DNA from: an uncultured Oscillospiraceae bacterium | Lineage (GTDB): Bacteria; Bacillota; Clostridia; Oscillospirales; Oscillospiraceae | Assembly: GCA_934565425.1 (NCBI GenBank) | Contig: CAKTHW010000001.1 | Coordinates: 1-59,515, forward strand | Length of the DNA: 59,515 nucleotides | Direction of reading: 5' to 3' | Part shown: one piece after another, positions 49,800 to 59,146 of the stretch | How positions within the stretch are numbered: the first letter of the stretch is position 1 | Layout of the letters: each line of letters starts with the position of its first letter | Notes under the pieces: model-generated | What the model saw: only the letters and a program-made list of their open reading frames with translations | The model's database searches: none | What the model was told of the DNA's origin: nothing | Translations under genes and position numbers: made by a program

Positions 49800-50675
49800 G
49801 ACGCATTTTCGCCAAAACGCGGGGCATTTTCTCTCGCATCTTCTGTGTTTCCTCCAACACAGCCCCTCATTTCATCCACTTTGTGTAAATCTGACCACAT
49901 TTTATGTGCTCCACGCCCGCTCACGCTATCGGGTCCCGTTCCTTCGCCTTTGACACATCCGTGAAAAAGAGCCGACGGATTTTGGGGGATTTTTTCGCAA
50001 TTCTCCCTTGCAATTTTCGCAAACGGGCGTATAATCAAATTCAAAGAAACTGACTTTTGGTCATTTGTATTTTTGTTTTTCTGTCACGGACATTTCTAAA
50101 ATACCTCACCAAAAGTTCTCCCCCTCCACCCACACACTCCACGCCCCTTTCCATCCATCCAGCAGACGTCGCCGCTCCCCTCTCAGCCGCCACGCGGAAC
50201 CACCTCGATCTGCGACCGGATCTCTGCATGGCACAGGAAAATCTGTCATTTTTTACAAGACTTTGTTTCACCCTTCGCAATCCCTTTTTGATTCGAAAAA
50301 AACACCACATTCTTTTCCCATCAACTTTGGGCAAAATAAACAATTTTTATAATTTACACCGGGATGATATGATTTCCCCCACTTTTTCTTCCACGGATGC
50401 CCAGCTCATCCAATCACTAACATTGTCATTTTCCTTCGAGCGTAGTAAAATACAACACCGCAGACAGGAGATAAACTGCACAACACGCCGCTTCGCCCTG
50501 GCCGCACCGGCGTTTTTTCTACGCCGTTTCCTCCAAAATCTGCAAGAAGTTCATACCATAATTGCATACCTCATATACGAATCTAATATTTCACAAACCC
50601 GTTTCCCTGGCTTTATAATCTAATCATACGAAATATTTGAATCAGGGAATCCCGTTTTGATAAGGAGTTTTCCAT
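49800..50675. other. Long intergenic region and leader of the apbE-rnf operon
   Basis: A rightward promoter (TTGCAA, 16 bases, TATAAT) lies at 50008-50035, about 640 bases before apbE. A frame at 50057-50623 has no ribosome site, is C/T-rich and looks non-coding. CGCCG...CCGGCG followed by TTTTTT near 50489-50518 is a possible early terminator. A second TATAAT-like box (TTTATAATC) lies at 50612-50620. I find no gene or known riboswitch. Confidence 0.5.
50008..50035 (+). promoter_or_regulatory. Candidate promoter with a long leader toward apbE-rnf
   Basis: TTGCAA, a 16-base spacer and TATAAT. Confidence 0.5.
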
Positions 50676-51737
50676 ATGCGCGGGCACTTTTTCCGACAAA
50701 ATGTCACACACAGGCACCGAAATCGCCATTGGCAATTCCTCTGCTGTATGACCGTTTTGGTATCCCTCCTGCTCCTCCCGCTCACCGGCTGTGCCAGCCA
50801 GGAGGTGACCCGTGAATGTTTTGCTATGGATACTGTCATGACTCTCTCCGCCTACGGCGACCACGCCGAGGCGGCGCTGGCTGACGTGGAGAGCGAGCTG
50901 TACCGATTGGATCGGCTCTTCTCCATCTCCAGCTCCACCGGCGACATCGCCCGGCTGAACCGTTCCGGTTCCGCCACCGTCTCCGCTGAGACCAGCCAAT
51001 TGTTGGAACGTGCCTTGACTTTATGTCAAGATACGGACGGCGCGCTGGACATCACCCTCTATCCCGTCTCCCAGCTCTGGGGATTCTATTCCGGCGATTT
51101 TCAAGTGCCGACCTCCACCCAAATACAGACCGCATTACAGACCGTCGGTCGGGATCACTGCCATCTGAATGGTACTTCCGTCACCTTAGATAAAGGAACC
51201 CAGCTGGATTTGGGCGCAATCGCCAAAGGCTACGCCTCCTACCGGGCAGCCAAGCTGCTGACCGACGCCGGTGTTACTTCTGCCAACCTATCTTTGGGCG
51301 GAAATGTCCACGTGGTGGGGACAAAGCCAGACGGCTCCAACTGGAAGGTGGCCATCACCGACCCCAACGACACCAGCAATTACGCCGGCGTTTTGCAAGT
51401 GCAGGACACCGCCGTGGTCACCAGCGGCGGGTACCAGCGGAACTTCGAAGAAAACGGCAAGGTCTATCATCACATCCTGGACCCCGCCACCGGCTCTCCC
51501 GCCCAATCCGGTCTCCTCTCCGCCACCATCATCAGCCAAGACGACGTGCTGGCAGACGCCCTGTCCACCGCCCTGTTCGTCATGGGGCCGGACAAAGCCA
51601 CCGCCTATTGGCAAGGCTCCAAGGACGCCTTCGAGATGGTGCTCATCACGGAAGACAATCGCATCCTGTGCAGTGAAGGCATCGCCGATTCCTTCACGCC
51701 CACAGGCAAGTACACCATGGAGGTGATCTCCCGATGA
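50676..51737 (+). CDS. apbE: FAD:protein FMN transferase ApbE (lipoprotein)
   Basis: A 353-residue exported enzyme that links FMN to Thr residues of RnfD and RnfG. It has a signal peptide with lipobox LTGC near residue 39. Family marks are the Mg/FAD motif AMDTVMTLSAYG, the GAIAKGYASYRAAKLL helix and the NLSLGGNVHVVGTK strand, then HHILDPATGSPA. AAGGAG precedes the ATG. It opens the rnf operon and overlaps the next gene by four bases, so the flavinylating enzyme is made with its substrates. Confidence 0.93.
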   Translation: MRGHFFRQNVTHRHRNRHWQFLCCMTVLVSLLLLPLTGCASQEVTRECFAMDTVMTLSAYGDHAEAALADVESELYRLDRLFSISSSTGDIARLNRSGSATVSAETSQLLERALTLCQDTDGALDITLYPVSQLWGFYSGDFQVPTSTQIQTALQTVGRDHCHLNGTSVTLDKGTQLDLGAIAKGYASYRAAKLLTDAGVTSANLSLGGNVHVVGTKPDGSNWKVAITDPNDTSNYAGVLQVQDTAVVTSGGYQRNFEENGKVYHHILDPATGSPAQSGLLSATIISQDDVLADALSTALFVMGPDKATAYWQGSKDAFEMVLITEDNRILCSEGIADSFTPTGKYTMEVISR

Positions 51738-52114
51738 AGAACAAATATTGGCTCATCGCCTTTGCCCTCCTCTGCCTGGTCTGTGCCGGTGCTTGGATGG
51801 CGCTGCCCAGCAAATCGGGCAGCCACGTGGTGGAGATCTACCAAAACAGTAAATTGCTGTATACCATCGACCTGGACACCGTCCAGGAACCCTATGACAT
51901 TGTGTTAGGGGATGATGAAATGTATAACACCATTCATATTACCCATGATGATATTTGTATCACCCACGCCACCTGTCCCGACAAGGTGTGCGTCCACCGT
52001 GGCAAGCTCAGCGAGAAGGCTTCCCCCATCGTCTGCCTGCCCAACCGGGTGCTCATCCAATACCAGGACAGCCAAGGGGACGGCGTGGACGCAGTGACGG
52101 GGGCGGTATCATGA
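51734..52114 (+). CDS. NusG-domain II membrane-anchored protein
   Basis: A 126-residue protein with one N-terminal helix (YWLIAFALLCLVCAGAWMAL), then an exported NusG domain II-like beta fold (HVVEIYQNSKLLYTIDLD) and the conserved CPDKVCVHRGKL with two cysteines. This family is regularly found between apbE and the Gx transporter in rnf loci. Its function is not known; a role in flavin delivery or Rnf assembly is inferred. It overlaps both neighbours by four bases. Confidence 0.85.
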   Translation: MKNKYWLIAFALLCLVCAGAWMALPSKSGSHVVEIYQNSKLLYTIDLDTVQEPYDIVLGDDEMYNTIHITHDDICITHATCPDKVCVHRGKLSEKASPIVCLPNRVLIQYQDSQGDGVDAVTGAVS

Positions 52115-52617
52115 ACACGCGAAAGCTGACCCTGACCGCCCTGCTCACCGCCATCGCCCTGTGCATCTTCACAGCGGAAGCGCAGCTGCCCTCCTTGACC
52201 GCCATCCCCGGCATCAAGCTGGGTCTGGCCAACGTGGTCACCGTCTTCGCCATGTACGCCCTGGGGCCTGGCCCTACCCTGTGCATCGTGCTGGTGCGGG
52301 TGACCTTGGGCTGTATCGCCACCGGGCAGATGATAGCCTTCCTGTTCAGCATGACCGGCGGCCTGTTGGCCTTCTGTGTCAGCGCCCTGCTCCGCCGACG
52401 GTTTGCGCCGGAGCAGATGTGGGTGGTCAGCGTCTTCGCCGCCGTGGCTCATAACCTGGGCCAGCTGGCGGTCGCCATCGCCGTCATGGGCACCACCGCC
52501 ATCGGTTATTACCTGCCGGTGCTGCTCATCTCTGGCATCATCACAGGAGCGTTCACTGGCTTCTGTGGACAATTCACGTATGTAAGGCTTGCAAAGAGCC
52601 TTCATAATACCATTTAA
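52111..52617 (+). CDS. Gx transporter family protein
   Basis: A 168-residue membrane protein with five helices (TLTALLTAIALCIFTAEAQL, then GIKLGLANVVTVFAMYALGP). It belongs to the Gx transporter/heptaprenyl-diphosphate-synthase-component I group, which resembles ECF S components and often sits in rnf operons. It could import a flavin or precursor for the ApbE step; that is inference. The ATG at 52111 overlaps the previous stop. Confidence 0.85.
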   Translation: MNTRKLTLTALLTAIALCIFTAEAQLPSLTAIPGIKLGLANVVTVFAMYALGPGPTLCIVLVRVTLGCIATGQMIAFLFSMTGGLLAFCVSALLRRRFAPEQMWVVSVFAAVAHNLGQLAVAIAVMGTTAIGYYLPVLLISGIITGAFTGFCGQFTYVRLAKSLHNTI

Positions 52618-52665
52618 AAGAGTAGTATAGGACAATCTCAGAATCTCTTTTGGATAGGAGGTAAC

Positions 52666-54039
52666 ATGATGATCAAAATGCACGGAGTCAAATTGCCCAA
52701 TCTAAAACAAACGGCGGGCTGTGCTCCGGAACGGATCCCGACGCCGTCCAAGGTCACCATTCCCATGTCCATGCACATTGGCATCCCGGCTGTGCCGGTG
52801 GTCAAGCGCGGCGACACTGTTAAGGTGGGGCAGCTCATCGGGGAAGCCGGCGGCTTCGTCTCCGCTCCGGTCTACGCCAGTATCTCTGGCACCGTCGCTT
52901 CCGTGGACGATTTTATGAAGTTCGCCGGCAACTACGTCAAAGCCATCACCATTGCGTCTGATGGCCGCAACGAACCCCTGGAGACCCTGGCTCCCCCGGA
53001 TGTTCACGACCTGGAGAGCTTTATCCACGCTGTCAATGACAGCGGTGTGGTCGGTCAGGGCGGCGCAGGCTTCCCCTCCGCCGTCAAGCTGATGGTGAAA
53101 GATCTGAGCAAGATCGAAGCCATCATCATCAACGGCGCTGAGTGCGAGCCTTACGTCACCAGCGACACCCGCACCATGCTGGACCGCACCGACGAGGTGT
53201 GGGATGGCATCCTGATGCTGCAAAAATACTACAAGGCCAAGCGCATCATCATCGCCATCGAAGAGAACAAGCCGGAGTGTATCCAGCGCTTCCAGGCCCT
53301 TTGTGCGAAAACCCAAGGGATCGAAGTATCTGCTCTGCCCCATATGTACCCTCAGGGCGGTGAGAAGATCCTGGTCTACAATCTGCTGGGACACATCATC
53401 CCGGAAGGCAAGCTGCCCATCGACGTGGGCGCGGTGGTCATCAACTGCACCACCCTGGCCACCATCACCCACTACATCCGTACCGGGATGCCCCTGGTAG
53501 AACGGTGTGTCACCGTGGACGGCTCCGCTGTCCGCAACCCCGGCAACGTCATCGCCCCCATCGGCACTCCCCTGCGGGTCCTCTATGACTACTGCGGCGG
53601 CTTCAAAGAGGAGCCGGGCAAGGTGCTGTACTGCGGTGCCATGATGGGCATGGCGGTTCCCGATCTGGATATGCCGGTGCAGAAGACCACCAACGCCACC
53701 CTGGCCTTCAACAAGGCTGACGCCCACATTCCGGAACCCACTGCCTGCATCCGCTGCGGCAACTGCATCAACCACTGTCCGCTGAAGCTGGCGCCCAAGG
53801 AGATCGAGACCGCCTATCGTCTGAAGGATCCCGAAAAGCTCAGCAAACTGAAGGTCAACCTGTGCATGGAATGCGGCTGCTGTTCCTACATCTGTCCTGC
53901 CAAGCGTCCGTTGGTGCAGACCAACAAGCTGGCCAAGGTCATGCTGCGGGATTGGCAGAAGCTCCAGGAGCAGAAGGCCAAGGAAGAATTGGAATTGAAA
54001 GAGGCGGAAGAGAGAAAGGAGGCTGCCACCAATGAGTGA
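52666..54039 (+). CDS. rnfC: RnfC subunit of the Rnf complex
   Basis: A 457-residue peripheral subunit, the NADH-interacting arm of the ferredoxin:NAD+ oxidoreductase. It has an N-terminal lipoyl-like domain (VVKRGDTVKVGQLIGEAGGF), the NADH/FMN fold with GQGGAGFPSAVKLM and NGAECEPYVTSD, and two 4Fe-4S motifs CIRCGNCINHCP and CMECGCCSYICP in the C-terminal third. A basic/acidic coil ends it. GGAGGTAAC precedes the ATG at 52666, and the next start overlaps by eight bases. Confidence 0.97.
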   Translation: MMIKMHGVKLPNLKQTAGCAPERIPTPSKVTIPMSMHIGIPAVPVVKRGDTVKVGQLIGEAGGFVSAPVYASISGTVASVDDFMKFAGNYVKAITIASDGRNEPLETLAPPDVHDLESFIHAVNDSGVVGQGGAGFPSAVKLMVKDLSKIEAIIINGAECEPYVTSDTRTMLDRTDEVWDGILMLQKYYKAKRIIIAIEENKPECIQRFQALCAKTQGIEVSALPHMYPQGGEKILVYNLLGHIIPEGKLPIDVGAVVINCTTLATITHYIRTGMPLVERCVTVDGSAVRNPGNVIAPIGTPLRVLYDYCGGFKEEPGKVLYCGAMMGMAVPDLDMPVQKTTNATLAFNKADAHIPEPTACIRCGNCINHCPLKLAPKEIETAYRLKDPEKLSKLKVNLCMECGCCSYICPAKRPLVQTNKLAKVMLRDWQKLQEQKAKEELELKEAEERKEAATNE

Positions 54040-54949
54040 ACTGTTTGTCAGCGTATCTCCCCACATTCGCTCCCCCAGAACTACGCAGACCATCATGCGG
54101 GACGTTTTGATCGCCCTCTGTCCCGCACTCATCGCGTCCTGCGTCATCTTCGGCGTCCGAGCCCTGCTGGTCACCGTGGTCTGCATGGCTGCCAGCGTCC
54201 TGTTTGAGTTCCTGTATCAGAAGGGCACCAAACAGCCCATCACCATCAGCGACTGCTCCGCAGCCGTCACCGGTATGATCCTGGCCATGAACCTGCCGGT
54301 CACCATCCCCCTGTGGCAGGCGGTCTTTGGCTGCCTGGTGGCCATCGTCGTGGTCAAGCAGCTCTTCGGCGGCCTGGGCAAGAACTTTGCAAACCCGGCC
54401 ATCGTGGGCCGTGTCGTCCTGTTCCTGGCCTTCTCCGGCAGCATGACCAACTGGGTCTTCCCCGACGCGGTCTCCTCTGCCACCCCCCTGGCGCTCATCT
54501 CCAAGGGTGCCATCGACCAGCTCCCCTCCCTGTGGCACGCTTTCATCGGTTGGGAAGGCGGCTGCCTGGGTGAGACCTGCTCCCTGGCTCTGATCGCCGG
54601 CGGCATCTACCTGATCGTCCGCAAGGTCATCACCTGGCACATCCCCGTGGCCTTCATCGGCACCGTCTTCGTGCTCACCGCTCTGCTGGGGCAGCAGCCT
54701 GTCTACCAGGTCCTCTCCGGCGGCCTGCTGCTGGGTGCCATCTTCATGGCAACCGACTACGTCACCTCTCCCCCCACCCCCTGGGGCAAGGTGGTCTTCG
54801 GCATCGGCTGCGGCCTCATCACCGTCCTCATCCGTGTCTGGGGCAGCTATCCCGAAGGCGTCTCCTTCGCCATCCTGTTTATGAACATCCTCAATCCTTA
54901 CATCACTTCCTGGACCCGTAACAAGCCGATCGGAGGTGTCAACGCATGA
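54032..54949 (+). CDS. rnfD: RnfD subunit of the Rnf complex
   Basis: A 305-residue integral membrane subunit with about nine helices. The FMN-attachment threonine is in DAVSSATPLALIS near residue 150, the site modified by ApbE. SPHIRSPRTTQTIMRDVLIA and GLGKNFANPAIVGRV are family marks. It carries electrons inside the membrane as part of the ion-pumping path. It overlaps rnfG by four bases. Confidence 0.96.
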   Translation: MSELFVSVSPHIRSPRTTQTIMRDVLIALCPALIASCVIFGVRALLVTVVCMAASVLFEFLYQKGTKQPITISDCSAAVTGMILAMNLPVTIPLWQAVFGCLVAIVVVKQLFGGLGKNFANPAIVGRVVLFLAFSGSMTNWVFPDAVSSATPLALISKGAIDQLPSLWHAFIGWEGGCLGETCSLALIAGGIYLIVRKVITWHIPVAFIGTVFVLTALLGQQPVYQVLSGGLLLGAIFMATDYVTSPPTPWGKVVFGIGCGLITVLIRVWGSYPEGVSFAILFMNILNPYITSWTRNKPIGGVNA

Positions 54950-55494
54950 GTAAGAGCAAGAAACTAGGCGTCATCAAGAGCATCGTCATCCTGGTCATCA
55001 TCTGTCTGGTGACCTCCGGCGCTCTGGCTGTGGTCAACAGCTACACTTCGCCGGTCATCCAGGCCGCTTCGGAAGAGCGTGAAAACCAGGCCAGACAGTC
55101 CGTCATGCCCGACGCCACCGACTTTGAACAGCTGGACGTCAAGGATCTGCCTGACGGCGTGGTCAGCGTCTACCAGGGTAAGGACAGCTCCGGTGCCACT
55201 GCCGGCTACGTCTTCACCGTAGAAGGCAAGGGCTTCGGCGGCACCATCTCCGTCATGTGCGCCATCGACAACGACGGCACCATCTTGAACTGCTCCACCC
55301 TGGACGTCTCCGGTGAGACCGCCACTCTGGGCGGCAAGACCGCGAACCCGGAATACACCGACCAGTACCAGGGCAAGGACAAATCCTTGGACGGCGTCAA
55401 CGCCATCTCCGGCGCAACCATCACCTCCACCGCCTATCGCGGCTGCGTGGAAAAGGCCTTTGCCGCCTATGAGCTTGTAAAGGAGGCCGCCTAA
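54946..55494 (+). CDS. rnfG: RnfG subunit of the Rnf complex
   Basis: A 182-residue protein with one N-terminal helix (SIVILVIICLVTSGALAVV) and an exported FMN-binding domain. The covalent FMN threonine is in SGATITSTAYRG near residue 165, the ApbE target. It lies between rnfD and rnfE with four-base or no spacing. Confidence 0.95.
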   Translation: MSKSKKLGVIKSIVILVIICLVTSGALAVVNSYTSPVIQAASEERENQARQSVMPDATDFEQLDVKDLPDGVVSVYQGKDSSGATAGYVFTVEGKGFGGTISVMCAIDNDGTILNCSTLDVSGETATLGGKTANPEYTDQYQGKDKSLDGVNAISGATITSTAYRGCVEKAFAAYELVKEAA

Positions 55495-56184
55495 ATGAGC
55501 AACACGAAGGTCAGCAAACTGCAAATTTTTCTCAACGGTCTGATCAAGGAGAACCCCGTCCTGGTGCTGGTGCTGGGCACCTGCCCCACCCTGGCCATCT
55601 CCACCTCTGTGGTGGCCGCCTTCGGTATGGGCATCGCCGCTACGGTGGTCCTGATCTGTTCCAACATGGCCATCTCCGCCCTGCGGAAGGTCATCCCGGA
55701 CTCCGTCCGTATCCCCTGTTACATCGTCCTCGTGGCCGGCTTCGTCACCATCGTAGAAATGGTATTGGAAGCCTACGCCTACAGCCTCTATAAATCCCTG
55801 GGCGTCTACCTGCCCCTGATCGTGGTCAACTGTATCATCTTGGGCCGTGCAGAGATGTTCGCCAACAAGAACAAGGTGCTGGACTCCGCAGTGGACGGCA
55901 TCGGCATGGGTCTGGGCTTCACCCTGGCCATCTGTGCCATGGCCATCATCCGTGAAGTCCTGGGCAGCGGTACCTTCTGCGGCCTGCCTGTCCCCTGGTT
56001 CTCCGACAACCCCATCGGCATCATGACCATGGCTCCCGGCGGCTTCTTCGTCTTCGGCTGCCTCATCGCCCTGGTCAACAAGATCTCCAAGGGGAAGGCC
56101 ATCAAGAAGAAAGAGTTCGGCTGTGCCGGCTGTCCCATGGCGGGCAGCTGCGGACAGCACGGTGAGAAGGAGGCAACCAAATGA
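55495..56184 (+). CDS. rnfE: RnfE subunit of the Rnf complex
   Basis: A 229-residue membrane subunit with six helices (LVLGTCPTLAISTSVVAAFG and FVTIVEMVLEAYAYSLYKSL), with the RnfA/E-type cysteine in the half-channel that holds a shared iron-sulfur cluster. The C-terminus ends in a Cys-rich tail (FGCAGCPMAGSCGQHG), longer than many homologues and a possible metal site. It overlaps rnfA by four bases. Confidence 0.94.
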   Translation: MSNTKVSKLQIFLNGLIKENPVLVLVLGTCPTLAISTSVVAAFGMGIAATVVLICSNMAISALRKVIPDSVRIPCYIVLVAGFVTIVEMVLEAYAYSLYKSLGVYLPLIVVNCIILGRAEMFANKNKVLDSAVDGIGMGLGFTLAICAMAIIREVLGSGTFCGLPVPWFSDNPIGIMTMAPGGFFVFGCLIALVNKISKGKAIKKKEFGCAGCPMAGSCGQHGEKEATK

Positions 56185-56774
56185 AAACTATGATCGTCAT
56201 TCTGTTGACCGCCGCCATTACCAACAACTACGTGCTCGTCAAATTCCTGGGCATCTGCTCCTTCCTGGGCGTGTCCCGTAAGCTGGATCAGGCCGTTGGC
56301 ATGAGTGCTGCCGTCATCTTCGTCATGCTCATGTCCACCGCGGTCACCTGGCCCATCTACCACTTCCTGCTGGACGGCGGCGTGAACTTCGTCTACATGG
56401 AGACCGTGGTCTTCATCCTGGTCATCGCCGCCCTGGTGCAGCTGGTGGAGATCGTACTGAAAAAGTACCTCCCCGCCCTCCACGCCTCTCTGGGCGTCTA
56501 TCTGCCCCTGATCACCACCAACTGCGCCGTGCTGGGCGTGACCATGAACAACATCTCCGATGGCTACACCTTCTGGGAATCCATGGTCTGTGCCCTGGGC
56601 TGCGGCCTGGGCTATCTCCTGGCCATGGTCATCTTCTCCGGCGTCCGTTCCCGTGTGGATGAATCCACCCCCTCCCCGGCCTTTGACGGCCTGCCCATCA
56701 CCCTGGTCGCTGCCGCCATCGTCTCCCTGTCCTTCTTCGGATTCTCCGGGGTCATCACCAATCTGTTCGGTTGA
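56181..56774 (+). CDS. rnfA: RnfA subunit of the Rnf complex
   Basis: A 197-residue membrane subunit with six helices, homologous to RnfE in inverted topology. Marks are NNYVLVKFLGICSFLGVSRK and ITTNCAVLGVTMNN, whose cysteines take part in the membrane iron-sulfur cluster. It lies between rnfE and rnfB, as in clostridial rnfCDGEAB operons. Confidence 0.96.
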   Translation: MKTMIVILLTAAITNNYVLVKFLGICSFLGVSRKLDQAVGMSAAVIFVMLMSTAVTWPIYHFLLDGGVNFVYMETVVFILVIAALVQLVEIVLKKYLPALHASLGVYLPLITTNCAVLGVTMNNISDGYTFWESMVCALGCGLGYLLAMVIFSGVRSRVDESTPSPAFDGLPITLVAAAIVSLSFFGFSGVITNLFG

Positions 56775-56790
56775 TAGGAGGTAGCACATA

Positions 56791-57630
56791 ATGAATAGCA
56801 TTTTAGTTCCTATCCTGGCCGTCACCGTCATCGGTCTCATCTGTGGCCTGCTGCTGGCTGTGGCCTCTGTGGTCATGGAAGTGAAGGTGGATGAGCGCAT
56901 CACCGCCGTGCGAGAATGCCTCCCTGGGGCCAACTGTGGTTCCTGCGGCTACACTGGCTGTGATGGCTATGCCAAGGCAGTGGTGGAAGCCGGTGCCAAG
57001 ACTAATCTTTGTATTCCAGGCGCGGACACTGCCGCAAAAGCCATCGCCGCCGTCATGGGCGTGGAAGCGGAAGAAGTCCTGCCCATGACCGCCGTAGTCT
57101 GCTGCCGCGGCGACTGCGACCACACCCATAAGAAATACGTCTATCAGGGCATCAACAGCTGCCAGGGCGCCAAGCAGTTCTACGGCGGCGAAGGCGAATG
57201 TGTCTACGGCTGCCTGGGGCACGGGGACTGTATGAACGCCTGTCCCAACGGCGCCATCCGCATCCAGAACGGCATTGCCCAGATCGATCCCTACATCTGT
57301 ACCGGCTGCGGCATCTGTTCCAAGGTCTGTCCCAACCATGTCATCCATGTGGTTCCCTCTGAGAGCACCATCGCCGTCCTGTGCAGCAACACCGAACCGG
57401 GTGCCGGCGCACGAAAGGCCTGTTCTCATGCCTGCATCGGCTGCCGCCGCTGCGAGCGTGAATGTCCGGAAGGCGCCATCACCGTCCGCAACAATCTGGC
57501 ATCCATCAACTACGAGAAATGCGTCAGCTGCGGCATCTGTGCCGAGACCTGTCCCACCGGCGCCGCCCAGGTGCGGTTGGACTACTTCCTGGAGCAGACC
57601 CAGCCCAAACAGCCGGACGCCTCCGCCTGA
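56791..57630 (+). CDS. rnfB: RnfB ferredoxin-accepting subunit
   Basis: A 279-residue protein with one N-terminal helix (LVPILAVTVIGLICGLLLAV), then the Fe-S domain of CLPGANCGSCGYTGCDGYAK and a series of 4Fe-4S motifs: CTGCGICSKVCPNHVI, CIGCRRCERECPEGAI and CVSCGICAETCPTGAA. It takes electrons from reduced ferredoxin and passes them into the membrane part. GGAGG precedes the ATG. It closes the operon, followed by a terminator. Confidence 0.96.
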   Translation: MNSILVPILAVTVIGLICGLLLAVASVVMEVKVDERITAVRECLPGANCGSCGYTGCDGYAKAVVEAGAKTNLCIPGADTAAKAIAAVMGVEAEEVLPMTAVVCCRGDCDHTHKKYVYQGINSCQGAKQFYGGEGECVYGCLGHGDCMNACPNGAIRIQNGIAQIDPYICTGCGICSKVCPNHVIHVVPSESTIAVLCSNTEPGAGARKACSHACIGCRRCERECPEGAITVRNNLASINYEKCVSCGICAETCPTGAAQVRLDYFLEQTQPKQPDASA

Positions 57631-57679
57631 CCTGCATCACCCCCACGACAAATTTCCTCCTACGAGTTTGTCCTATTCC

Positions 57680-57717
57680 AACACCCACAGCATTCCGTAT
57701 GCTGTGGGTGTTTTTTT
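57680..57717 (+). terminator. Terminator of the rnf operon
   Basis: AACACCCACAGCA pairs with TGCTGTGGGTGTT over a short loop and is followed by TTTTT. Confidence 0.92.
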
Positions 57718-57967
57718 GTGCGATATGCTGCATTTTTCGTCCTGGTATCCCAAAATCATCTCACCGCCTTATCATTGTTGTCATCCGCCCGCCCTCGTTT
57801 TGACAGGTTGCCACAAGAAATCATGCATAATTTATGCAACCTATCTAAGGCCGTTTTTCCCACCCCCTTTGCTGTTCTGCACAAAAACCCCAGCTCATTT
57901 TTGAGCTGACCACAGAGTGCCCAAAAACGATCGTGCAAATTTGTTGACAGAAATGCTGTAAAATGGG

Positions 57968-57996
57968 TTAACAAGCGCAATGAAACGATATATAAT
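57968..57996 (+). promoter_or_regulatory. Promoter P1 of the hydrogenase-like gene
   Basis: TTAACA, a 17-base spacer and TATAAT. Confidence 0.6.
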
Positions 57997-58100
57997 AAGA
58001 AAGCAGAAGTTCTTTACGGAAAGTCCTGCGCCGATCCCCCCTATCCCGTTTGGGTTCCTGCGTTATATCACAGACACATAGAGGGTTACGGATTTCACAT

Positions 58101-58129
58101 TTCACAAGAAAGATCCCTTTCGTTATAAT
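58101..58129 (+). promoter_or_regulatory. Promoter P2 of the hydrogenase-like gene
   Basis: TTCACA, a 17-base spacer and TATAAT, 37 bases before the ATG. Confidence 0.6.
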
Positions 58130-58165
58130 GCAAGTACAAACCAAGGCGAAAGGAGTTTTTGAGTT

Positions 58166-59146
58166 ATGTATAACAGCACTTTCCAGGTAAGCTATCGTCG
58201 CAAAGTCTATGAGGAAGTCGCCACCTTAGCATACCAAAGAATGAACAAAGAGGCATTCAAATGGCTGCCCGATTGGATCGTTTCCGTGACGGGCGGCAAC
58301 GACGCAAAGGAAGATATCTTCTCTGACCTGGATTACGCTGCCGAGCTGTGCTCCGCAGCGCTGGGCATGGAACCGAGCCGGTATCTCGATACCCTGGCTG
58401 ACAAGACCCCGCTGGAACAGACGAATGATCCGGCAGCTCCCATGGTCTGTGTGCTGAGCACCCTGTGCCACAAGTGTACTCAGACTCAGGACGCCGCCCC
58501 CTGTCTCTCCGCCTGTGCCAACCACGCTATCAAGCTGGACGCCACCGGCCGTGCCACCATTAACCCCTCCGCATGTTCCTCCTGCGGGACCTGCGTAGGT
58601 GTCTGTCCTCAGGGCGCTATCACTGATAAGAGCAGTCTCTATCAGGTGATCCGCGCCATCGGTGATGGCCGCAAGGTGATGGCACTGCTGATGCCGGGTC
58701 TGTCCGAACAGTTCGCTGAGACCATCAGCAAGGAGCGCCTGACCAGCGCCTTCCGGATGCTGGGCTTCTGCGATGTCTTTGAGATCGGCTCCATGACCGG
58801 CCCTCACTCCTACCTCTCTACCAATCCCGAACGCATCTCCCAGGAGATCTACTGCATGAACGCCGGCATCAAGGCCGTCGACAAGGACACCCTGGTTGTT
58901 CTGGTCGCTCCCAGCACCATGAGCAAGCTGGATGCCGTCCACAGCACAACGGCAGAAGACGTGGATTACGTCCTGACGCTGGAAGAAGTGCTGGGTATGC
59001 TGGACGCCCGTGGGCTGTGCAATGGGATCATTCAGAAGAGTGACGAGGAACCCCTCAAGTACACCAGGGAAGATCATTATCCCTTGCAGTACAACAAGGA
59101 AGAGGGCGTGACGATTGACCATTCAGCAGCTAAAATGTGCAGTTGA
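58166..59146 (+). CDS. Ferredoxin-domain protein with degenerate [FeFe]-hydrogenase-like part
   Basis: A 326-residue soluble protein. Residues about 93-155 hold 4Fe-4S cysteines (LCHKC, APCLSACANH, then CSSCGTCVGVCPQGAI). Residues about 170-300 follow the [FeFe]-hydrogenase outline (KVMALLMPGLSEQFAETISK, DVDYVLTLEEVLGML), but the H-cluster motifs TSCCP and MPCxxK are absent: the second is replaced by VAPSTMSKLD. It therefore should not make H2 and may be a redox sensor or electron relay. AAAGGAG precedes the ATG. A LysR gene overlaps its end. Confidence 0.75.
   Translation: MYNSTFQVSYRRKVYEEVATLAYQRMNKEAFKWLPDWIVSVTGGNDAKEDIFSDLDYAAELCSAALGMEPSRYLDTLADKTPLEQTNDPAAPMVCVLSTLCHKCTQTQDAAPCLSACANHAIKLDATGRATINPSACSSCGTCVGVCPQGAITDKSSLYQVIRAIGDGRKVMALLMPGLSEQFAETISKERLTSAFRMLGFCDVFEIGSMTGPHSYLSTNPERISQEIYCMNAGIKAVDKDTLVVLVAPSTMSKLDAVHSTTAEDVDYVLTLEEVLGMLDARGLCNGIIQKSDEEPLKYTREDHYPLQYNKEEGVTIDHSAAKMCS

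Larger units (their letters stand above)
57718..58165. other. Promoter region of the hydrogenase-like gene
   Basis: Two rightward promoters stand in tandem: TTAACA, 17 bases, TATAAT (57968-57996) and TTCACA, 17 bases, TATAAT (58101-58129). The first overlaps a TTGTTGA...GGTTAACAA stretch that recalls, but does not match, a Rex box. The second spacer contains GAAAGATCCCTTTC. I see no gene. Confidence 0.5.

Noticed and set aside
50057..50623. Open frame of 188 residues before apbE
   Set aside because: C/T-rich composition, no ribosome site and low-complexity translation. Read as leader.
57930..57980. Rex operator before the hydrogenase-like gene
   Set aside because: TTGTTGA and TTAACAA are present but about 23 bases apart, not in the spacing of a Rex box.
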